DNA of 64,000 nucleotides from positions 2,620,001 through 2,684,000 of the forward strand of contig NC_008347.1 in NCBI RefSeq assembly GCF_000014745.1, in the 5' to 3' direction. Source of the DNA: Maricaulis maris MCS10. GTDB taxonomy: Bacteria; Pseudomonadota; Alphaproteobacteria; Caulobacterales; Maricaulaceae. Of this stretch, positions 57,714 through 64,000 are shown in pieces. The translations under genes and the position numbers were made by a program. How positions within the stretch are numbered: the stretch's first letter is position 1; the number at the start of each line of letters is the position of its first letter. The notes beneath the pieces were generated by a model. It was not told the origin of the DNA. It worked only from the letters and a program-made list of their open reading frames with translations, and did no database searches.

Positions 57714-58339
57714 CCATGATTAAAGCGATTTTATGTGACATGGACGGGGTGCTGATCGAGGCCAAGGATTGGCATTACGAGGCGCTCAACCGTGCTTTGG
57801 GGCACTTCGGCTATACCATCAGCCGCGAAAGCCATTTATCAACCTTCGACGGCCTGCCCACGCGGCAGAAGCTAAAGATGCTTTCCAAGGCGCGCGGCTT
57901 GCCCGAACAGCTGCACGAGTTCCTCAATGCCCTGAAGCAGGCGTATACGCTGGAAATCAGCCACCAGCGTTGCAAGCCAGTGTTCAACCATCAATACGCG
58001 CTTTCAAAGCTCAAAGCCGAAGGGTACATGATAGCCGTCTGTTCCAACTCGGTACGCAAGTCAGTAGAGGCGATGATGAGGCTCTCCGCGCTGGAGCCCT
58101 ATCTTGATTACATGGTCTCGAACGAGGATGTCTCCAAGGGCAAGCCTGATCCGGAGATGTATCTCAAGGCCATGGATCACTTTGGCCTCAGACCCGAGGA
58201 ATGCCTGATCCTTGAAGACAATGATCATGGTATCCAAGCAGCCATCGCCAGTGGCGGACATTTGCTGAAGATCGGTGTGCCGGACGATGTGACCTATCAG
58301 GCCATCAAGGCCCGCGCCGCCGAAATCGAAGCCGTATAA
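57710..58339 (+). CDS. HAD-family phosphatase/phosphoglucomutase-like protein
   Basis: The 209-residue HAD superfamily subclass IA protein has motif I LCDMDGVLIEAKDWHYEAL, motif II VCSNS, motif III lysine in SKGKPDPEMY and motif IV LEDNDHG. The cap follows motif I, as in beta-phosphoglucomutase and related sugar-phosphate phosphatases. It likely dephosphorylates the sugar or polyol phosphate handled by this operon. Coupled by overlap to the GDPD-like gene; the next gene starts 19 bp later. Confidence 0.85.
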   Translation: MTMIKAILCDMDGVLIEAKDWHYEALNRALGHFGYTISRESHLSTFDGLPTRQKLKMLSKARGLPEQLHEFLNALKQAYTLEISHQRCKPVFNHQYALSKLKAEGYMIAVCSNSVRKSVEAMMRLSALEPYLDYMVSNEDVSKGKPDPEMYLKAMDHFGLRPEECLILEDNDHGIQAAIASGGHLLKIGVPDDVTYQAIKARAAEIEAV

Positions 58340-58358
58340 GCGAAAAGGCCCCAGTCAC

Positions 58359-59873
58359 ATGCAAGTGCTTATCCCGATTTCTGCCCGTTCGCCGTTTTTT
58401 CCCGAAGAAGATTATTTCTTCCCCAAGCCCCTGATCGAAGTGGCTGGTCGTCCGATGATTGAACTGGTCATCACCCTTCTGAGCAATCAGCTCAAGGATG
58501 CGTCCTTCACCTTCGTCATTGATCGCGACGATGCCCGCGCTTTCTCCATTGATCGCACCGTGGAGCTTGCTGCAGGGAACGGAACCAGCGTGATCGAGCG
58601 TATGGGCGAGACCTCCGGTGCGCTCTGTTCCTGCTTGCTGGCCATCGACGCGCTCGATCCCGAAGTACCGCTGTTGATCTCCAATTCGGACCAGATCATC
58701 ACCGCGGATCTTGGCGCCCATATCGCGCGGTTCGAAAAATCCGGCGTGGACGCCGGTGTGGTGACCTTCGACTCTATCCACCCTCGCTGGTCCTATGTGG
58801 TGGAGGCCGAGGGCAACCGTGTCGCCCAGACCTTCGAAAAGAAGGTGGTTTCGCGCAAGGCCATCGCGGGCCTCTACTATTTTCGCAAGGCGAGCCAGTT
58901 CCTTGATGCCGCGCAGAAGACTATCCTCAACGATATGAATGTCGATGGTGCGTTCTTCATCTCCTCCGCGATCAATCAGACCATCCTTGATGGCAATGAC
59001 GTGATGTATTCGACAATCGACAGGCGAGAATATCACAGCTTCTACGCCCCTTCGAGGATCGCCGAGTTTGAGCATAGTGATGTTGCAGCTGTGCTGCGCT
59101 CCGGGCCGAAGGCCGCCGAAAGCGTCAATGTGATCATCCCTGCTGCGGGTGAAGGCAGCCGTTTTGCCAAGGCCGGCTGGAAGAAGCCAAAGCCCTTTAT
59201 CGATGTTGAGGGCCGCCCCATGCTCGATCACGTGATCGAAAATGTTGCGCCTGCAGGGGCCAGCGTCACCATGCTGCTGCGCGCCGACCACATGGAGGCG
59301 CAACCCGCGATCGTTCATCGCTTCGAGAAGGCGGGCGTGGATATCCTGCCGGTGGACAAGCTGACCGAAGGCACCGCGTGCACCGTGCTGTTGGCGCGCA
59401 AGGTTTTTGACAACGACCGCCCGATGATGGTGGCCAACTCCGACCAGCTCGTCGATTTCGATGTCACGGACTATGTACAGGACTGCCTTGATCGCAACCT
59501 TGACGGTTCGATCCTTGTCTTTCGTGACCCTTCGAAGAACCCGAAATGGTCCTTTGCCCGGACTGACAAAATGGGCCTCGTGACCGAAGTCGCCGAGAAA
59601 AAGCCGATCTCCGAACTCGCCACCGTCGGCATCTACCTTTTCGCCCGGGGCCGCGATTTCGTTTCGGCCACTGCTGATATGGTCGCAGCCAATGAGCGGG
59701 TAAACGGCGAATTCTACACCTGCCCGGTCTACAACTACATGATTGCCAACGGAGCGCGTATTGGCGTCTACGAAGTGCCGATGGGCGCCATGTCCGGTCT
59801 TGGCACGCCTGATGACCTGATTGGTTTTCTGGATGCGCGCGGCGCACCGGCTTCCCAGGACGCGCCGGACTGA
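58359..59873 (+). CDS. Fused tandem nucleotidyltransferase (two NTP_transferase-like domains)
   Basis: The 504-residue protein has two homologous nucleotidyltransferase-fold halves. The second (about 255-495) has the normal loop VIIPAAGEGSRFAKAG, the lysine in KKPKPFIDV and the metal aspartate in ANSDQLV. The first (1-245) keeps PKPLIEVAGRPM and SNSDQII but reads VLIPISARSPFF where the glycine-rich loop should be, so its catalysis is doubtful; it may be a regulatory or substrate-binding half. Product is probably an activated sugar or polyol for a surface polymer. Operon with flanking genes. Confidence 0.85.
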   Translation: MQVLIPISARSPFFPEEDYFFPKPLIEVAGRPMIELVITLLSNQLKDASFTFVIDRDDARAFSIDRTVELAAGNGTSVIERMGETSGALCSCLLAIDALDPEVPLLISNSDQIITADLGAHIARFEKSGVDAGVVTFDSIHPRWSYVVEAEGNRVAQTFEKKVVSRKAIAGLYYFRKASQFLDAAQKTILNDMNVDGAFFISSAINQTILDGNDVMYSTIDRREYHSFYAPSRIAEFEHSDVAAVLRSGPKAAESVNVIIPAAGEGSRFAKAGWKKPKPFIDVEGRPMLDHVIENVAPAGASVTMLLRADHMEAQPAIVHRFEKAGVDILPVDKLTEGTACTVLLARKVFDNDRPMMVANSDQLVDFDVTDYVQDCLDRNLDGSILVFRDPSKNPKWSFARTDKMGLVTEVAEKKPISELATVGIYLFARGRDFVSATADMVAANERVNGEFYTCPVYNYMIANGARIGVYEVPMGAMSGLGTPDDLIGFLDARGAPASQDAPD

Positions 59874-59877
59874 TCCG

Positions 59878-60576
59878 ATGCGCGTAATTGTCCCCCTCGC
59901 AGGACCGGATTTCATCCGGGATGACGGCACACTCAAAGCCCAGATCAATCTCGGCGGTGAGCCGCTCTTGCGGCGCGTACTCACCTCCCGGCCCTGGGCC
60001 GAGGCGGTGGCAGCCGAAAATCATTCGTTTATCTTGTTGGATGCACCGGAAACCCGCGCCTTTGCCACAGGCCCGTTAGACAAATGGTATCCCGGGGCTT
60101 CGGTCACCTTCCTGTCCTGCTACACCCGGGGCGCGGCACTTTCTGCGTTGGCCGGGATAGCGACTGGGGCGGATACGGCCGGGCCAATCATCGTCGATCT
60201 GGCTGATATCATGTACTCCAGTACACTGGACCCGGCGACGGTCTTTGCCGCCAACCCTGATTGCGGTGGCATTGCGCTCACCTTCAAGGATGACAATCCG
60301 GCCTATAGCTACCTGAGACTCGACGCCTTTGGTGTCTTTTCCGAAGCTGCCGAAAAAAGGGTGATCTCGGAGCATGCCTCGGCAGGCACCTACATGTTCC
60401 GCAATCTGCCAATCTACCTGCGCGCACTGGCGCATGGGCTGGAAAACGAAGAGACCCAGACCTTCCGGAATCTCTTTTTCGTATGCCCGCTGTTCAACGG
60501 GGTGAAGGACCAGGGCAAGGGCGTACTGCTTGAGTCGGTGACTGACGTGACCGACATAAAAGTCGAGACAAGCTGA
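59878..60576 (+). CDS. Stand-alone nucleotidyltransferase-like protein lacking the glycine-rich loop
   Basis: The 232-residue protein is the size of one domain of the preceding protein and has the same layout: VIVPLAGPDFIRDDGTLKAQ in place of the nucleotide loop, INLGGEPLLRRVL and IIVDLADIMY with the metal-aspartate position. The canonical G-x-G-x-R signature is absent, so it may be a pseudo-enzyme or bind a different substrate. It starts 4 bp after the tandem protein's stop; the longer frame to 59821 is rejected. Confidence 0.75.
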   Translation: MRVIVPLAGPDFIRDDGTLKAQINLGGEPLLRRVLTSRPWAEAVAAENHSFILLDAPETRAFATGPLDKWYPGASVTFLSCYTRGAALSALAGIATGADTAGPIIVDLADIMYSSTLDPATVFAANPDCGGIALTFKDDNPAYSYLRLDAFGVFSEAAEKRVISEHASAGTYMFRNLPIYLRALAHGLENEETQTFRNLFFVCPLFNGVKDQGKGVLLESVTDVTDIKVETS

Positions 60577-60914
60577 TGGCTGATATTCGTGACATAACCG
60601 CTGCCTATGTGGCAGCCTTCGACGCCCGCGATTTGGACAAGGTCTCTCGATTCTTCGCCGAGGATTTTGAGCTGACCGATCCAAAGGTAAGCGCGCTCTC
60701 ACCAAAACGGGATGTAATCGCCTATATCAAAGAGCTCTTTGACGCAAACGACAACCTCAGCTTCGTTGCTCACCGAATTCTAGCCGACAGCAATGCCTCG
60801 GTGATCCACTTCACCCTGACCCTTGGCGAGACCGTACTTGACGGTGTCGACCTGATTACCTGGGATGGAGAGCAGATGACGAGTATGCATGCCTACCTTG
60901 TGCCGCGCAGCTGA
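60576..60914 (+). CDS. SnoaL/NTF2-like small protein
   Basis: The 112-residue protein has an NTF2/SnoaL cone fold: DITAAYVAAFDARDLDKVSRFF at the N terminus, then FELTDPKVSALSPKRDVI and later VIHFTLTLGETVLDGVD. No catalytic residues can be asserted. It overlaps the upstream stop by 1 bp (TGATG) and closes the five-gene operon. Sugar-processing isomerases and binding proteins are known in this fold, but the role here is unknown. Confidence 0.78.
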   Translation: MADIRDITAAYVAAFDARDLDKVSRFFAEDFELTDPKVSALSPKRDVIAYIKELFDANDNLSFVAHRILADSNASVIHFTLTLGETVLDGVDLITWDGEQMTSMHAYLVPRS

Positions 60915-60929
60915 TTTTTTCGGAAGGAC

Positions 60930-61345
60930 GACTTAAAGAGGCGTTGTTCCAAGAGCAACCAACCTCCAGACAGCAACGCCGAAAACAAAGAAAGATCGCT
61001 TTTTGATTTTGGTGGGATCTGGTTGAAAAGCTGCGATGAGTTCCAAAGCCCCGGTGTGGGCATCGATTTGAGCAATGCCCGAAAGGTGGTGACGGCATGA
61101 TTGGGCGGCTGTTTGCAATTGTTTGATCCCGTCTCTGAATGTACGATCTCCGGACGACGGATTGCGCCGTCCAGTTTCCGCCATTTCAGCTGGGCTGACA
61201 TCATCAGCCCGAAGGCCCTGGCGAGGCCGGTCTTCCGGTTCAGGCAGTCTTTGGTTTTTCCGTCCGATGGCGGACGGTTGCGAACATGCTCTCGATCGGG
61301 TTCGAGGTCCGGATGTGCTTCCAATGTTCAGCAGTGTCCCAACAG
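60930..61345 (-). pseudogene. C-terminal remnant of an IS256-family transposase
   Basis: On the minus strand the sequence gives EHWKHIRTSNPIESMFATVR, then after a one-base frameshift LNRKTGLARAFGLMMSAQLK and WRKLDG, the C-terminal signature of IS256-family transposases. The 5' part is missing because another IS256-type element (61346) interrupts it. The remaining text to about 60930 is flanking sequence without a gene. Confidence 0.75.
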
Positions 61346-62739
61346 ATGGTGTAACTCCCACTGGTAGCGCCGGCTGAGCGGAGCCTTCGCATAGCGAAGC
61401 GAGACCCATGCGGGTGGCTTGGCGGCCATGGTTGTTCTTCGGCTAAGGTTTGGTTTGCAGACCTAACTTTGACCGAGGAGAACTACCATAACCAAGAACC
61501 GGCTATCAGATACCGCCGTGCTGCGTGCGCTTTAATCAGAGATATCTGACAGCAACCTGCTTGCCGAGATGCTCGGGTTCGTCGCCGACCGCCTCATGGC
61601 GCCGGGCGTCGATCAGCTCTGCGGCGCCGCGGCGCAGGAACGCAGCGGCGACCGTGTGAACCACCGCAACGGATACCGGTGCCGAGCTTGGGAAACGCGT
61701 GCAGGAAGGGTCGACGTGAAGATCCCGAAGCTGCGCAAGGGCAGCTACCTGCCCGAGTTCCTTGAGCCTCGCCGGGTGGCGGAGAATGCTATAACGGCTG
61801 TCATTCAAGAGGCCTATGTTCGGGGCCTGTCGACGCGCTCCCTCGATAATCTGGTCAAGGCGATGGGAATGACTGGCTGATCGAAGAGACAGGCCTGGCG
61901 GCTCTGCGGCGAGATTGATGAACGCGTCGATGCATTCCTGAACCGTCCGCTGGAAGGCGAGTTGCCCTATCTCCGGCTTGACGCGACTTACATCAAGGTC
62001 CGCCGTGGCGGTTGGATCGTGAGCGTCGCTGCCATAGTGGCCGTGGCGGTCAACCTGGACGGACGCCGCGAGGTTCTGGGCATCGCTGTCCAGCCAGGTG
62101 AAATCGAAGTCTTCTGGGACGAGTTTCTGCGTTCTCTGGCCGATCGCGGACTGTGCGGCACCCGCCTGATCATCGCCGACGATCATAAGGGGCTGAAGGC
62201 CGCCGCGGCAAAGGTGCTCGGTGCGACCGTCCAGCGCTGCCGCGTCCACTTCATGCGCAACGCACTTGCTTGCGTCGGCAAGAAGGACAATCCAATCGTC
62301 ACCGCGACGCTCAGAACCACCTTCGGCCAGGACACGCTGGCCGCGTCGAAAAAGCATTGGGCCAGGCTGATCGACGCGTTTGAGCCGCGCCATCCTAAGC
62401 TCGCGGATTTGATGCGCCGGGCCGAGGATGACGTGCTGGCCTGCAAGAGCTTCCCCCGCGAGCATTGGGTCAAAGTCCACAGCACAAACCCACTTGAACG
62501 CCTCAACAAGGAGATTTAGCGCCGGACCAACGTTGTTGGCATCTTTCCAAACGAGGCTGCAATCACACGACTGGTCGGAGCCCTGATTCTGGAGCAAAAT
62601 GATGAATGGGCAATCACGCGGCGCTACATGACGCTGGAAACCATAGCCGCCATTTGCGACACTACCCCTATTGACCCGGCAACAATCGCCGCCCTGTAAC
62701 TGCGGCCAAGCCGAGGCCGAAGAACAAAGTTACACCATT
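61346..62739 (+). mobile_element. IS256-family insertion sequence (decayed)
   Basis: Bounded by short inverted ends ATGGTGTAACT (61346-61356) and AGTTACACCAT (62729-62739). It holds one decayed transposase frame and is inserted within an older IS256-type remnant on its left. No 8-9 bp target duplication was evident (flanks CCCAACAG and TCCCAGGC). Confidence 0.75.
61488..62699 (+). pseudogene. IS256-family transposase with three in-frame stops
   Basis: A single frame from 61488 to the TAA at 62697 encodes a mutator-type transposase. Segments include NRLSDTAVLRAL, VPKLRKGSYLPEF-type VDVKIPKLRKGSYLPEFLEP and GLSTRSLDNLVKAMGMTG. The catalytic core is LPYLRLDATYIKVR, DDHKGLKAA, and HSTNPLERLNKEI. 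The start codon reads ATA after a good GAGGAG site, and stops occur at about 61533 (TAA), 61878 (TGA) and 62517 (TAG). There are no frameshifts, so decay is by point mutation. Inactive. Confidence 0.85.
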
Positions 62740-62742
62740 CCC

Positions 62743-63035
62743 AGGCACTCTTTCGGCGAGCGTGGTCGCTTCCTGCCAGCCGGGACGGAGATTGCCCGTA
62801 TCCAGACCGTGCACCGCGACGGTTTCGAGTTGACCCTGTCGCCGTCGGACGCGGGTCTGGTCGAGGCCGGTCAGACCGGGGCACTGATTTTGCGTGGTCA
62901 GCTCGACCAAGTCTATGCCATCCGCGTCCTTTCCTCGCAGTCTCCGGATCCGCAGTCTGACCAGGCTAATGGCTTGCCCAGCCTTGTTGCAACGGCCCTT
63001 GTCGAGGTTGAATCTGAAACGGACATGGGGCCGGG
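62743..63035 (+). pseudogene. Fragment of a HlyD-like membrane-fusion protein
   Basis: The frame after the IS256-type element reads ERGRFLPAGTEIARIQTVHR, then FELTLSPSDAGLVEAGQTGA and LATALVEVESETD-like text, similar to the beta-barrel region of HlyD/RND adaptor proteins. The start of the gene is missing (cut by the element) and the frame is lost after about 63035. The identification is from pattern, not a search. Confidence 0.5.
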
Positions 63036-63159
63036 TCAGTCCCGGCTTCGAAGATCTATACCGGCCGTCGGTTGCGGATCCTGGTTTGGACCCGGCACAT
63101 TGTGGAATTTGTCAGGATGGAGGCATCGACACTCCTGAACTGGCGAATCTGAACCAGAT

Positions 63160-64000
63160 CTAGCTGGATGGTCCGCTGGATCAGCCCGAAAAAGGTGTTC
63201 TGGCCCGCGATCTCGCGACCGGCTCGATTCTTGTCGTGCCGAGAGCGATTGCTCGTGTGCTTTTGCGGATCAAACACGGTCGTTGGCAGCGATTGGGGAC
63301 GGCCCAGAACAGGTGAAGCAGGACAGGGTCGGTATCGCCAGCCTCCTTCACTCGGTGCAGCACCTGCGCCAAGTCAACAGGGGTGGTCCGGGACCTTTCA
63401 ACCCGCTTTTCGTACGCCTCTCGCTGGTCAGCGTCGCGCCCTTTTCAGTGCCACCTGACCGGCCTCGCGGTAGCCCTTGTCGGGCCCGTGTCTCTGTGGC
63501 TCATGGCAGCTCTATTTCTGGTCGCCGCCTGGCTGGGCATTCAGAGCGACTGGGCGATCGCCGGCGCATTCCAGGGTATATTCTCACCGGAAGCATTGTT
63601 GAGGTTCAGAATAGCCGCGGCCCTGCTCAAAGTGTTTCATGAGCTTGGGCATGTTCTCGCTGCGACACGTTTTGGAACTCGGGTAGCGCAGGCGGGGTCT
63701 TGTTCATTGCCCTTTTCCAATCCCCTTTGTGGATTGTTCCGATGCGGACGTTTCGGCCAACCGCAAACAGCGGGGCATTATCAGTCTGGCCGGCCTCTTC
63801 ACCGACCTGTTGCTCGGTGTGGTCATCTTCACTGCCTGGCATTTCACGACCGGCGACTTCCTGCGCGCGCTTATTGGCAACCTGTTTGTCTATCTGACCA
63901 TGAATTCCGTGCTCTTCAACGCCAATCCCCTTGTCAAGCTCGACGGTTATTTCGCCCTGATCGATCTGGTTCGGTATCGCAACCTCTCGCAAGACGGCGG
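63160..64000 (+). pseudogene. M50-type membrane zinc peptidase gene, frameshifted, continues past right edge
   Basis: Peptidase text appears in successive frames: GVLARDLATGSILVVPRAIA (about 63190), NPLFVRLSLVSVAPF (63403-63447), then FHELGHVLAATRFGTRV with the zinc-binding HELGH (63630-63690), and NANPLVKLDGYFALIDLVRY near 63920-63975. Single-base losses near 63695 (GCGGGG-TC) and 63720 (TTCC-AATC), plus another near 63450, break the frame. Relatives (peptide zinc metalloproteases paired with HlyD adaptors) handle exported peptides. It is a pseudogene unless these are read errors. Confidence 0.65.

Noticed and set aside
58305-59984. 559-codon open frame on the minus strand
   Set aside because: It is antisense to the double nucleotidyltransferase, which has clear motifs, ribosome spacing and operon context; the minus frame has no recognisable product.

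Overview
The window looks like a chromosomal segment of a high-GC marine-type alphaproteobacterium, most like the Caulobacterales/Maricaulales (Hyphomonadaceae) group. This rests on gene order and family content, not on a database search. The supporting traits are ruvC-ruvA-ruvB-ybgC-tolQRAB-pal-cpoB-tilS-ftsH synteny, a 6S RNA between zapA and the 5-formyl-THF cyclo-ligase gene, metH split into two genes, and a divergent metF/metK promoter carrying ATAAAGAT-type palindromes like the operators of SahR/ArsR-family methionine regulators. No rRNA, tRNA or CRISPR array was seen.

Layout. 1-3.5 kb: partial M24 peptidase, SMR transporter, GST, folP and a small lipoprotein. 3.6-15.6 kb: long minus-strand housekeeping block of ftsH, tilS, the Tol-Pal system, an NTF2-like gene, ybgC and the Holliday-junction genes ruvB, ruvA and ruvC. 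15.9-17.6 kb: the most unusual locus, three consecutive plus-strand genes for Tat-exported proteins built from about 18 copies of a 20-24 residue unit (TDSD-S/T-GxYADP-x-GxGRG). It has an AT-rich, possibly iron-regulated leader and a terminator, and is followed by a JmjC/ribosomal-oxygenase-like Fe(II)/2-oxoglutarate dioxygenase gene and an SMP-30-like gene. 20-27 kb: carbohydrate genes (tkt, pgi, AGE-family isomerase, manC) with yebC. 27-36 kb: YmdB-like phosphoesterase and a complete methyl cycle (split metH, metF, metK, ahcY). 37-39 kb: fau, 6S RNA, zapA and a DUF4164-like gene. 40.9-46.4 kb: sulfate uptake and activation (SLC13-type permease, cysQ, cysNC, cysD). 46.7-54.7 kb: surface-glycan genes (aminotransferase, glmS, glycosyltransferase, complete dTDP-rhamnose set rfbDBC/rfbA).

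54.7-64 kb is a transposon-scarred accessory region. An IS3-family copy with a single amber codon abuts rfbA and truncates an IS481-family gene; an IS5-family relic follows. Then comes an intact five-gene operon (GDPD-like, HAD phosphatase, a fused double nucleotidyltransferase, a stand-alone nucleotidyltransferase-like protein, NTF2-like protein), probably for an activated building block of a surface polymer. Beyond it lie two generations of IS256-family relics and the frameshifted remains of a HlyD-like adaptor and an M50-type membrane zinc peptidase that runs off the right edge.

Several start codons were moved inward from the longest open frame where a Shine-Dalgarno sequence, family length or gene overlap favoured it; each is noted.
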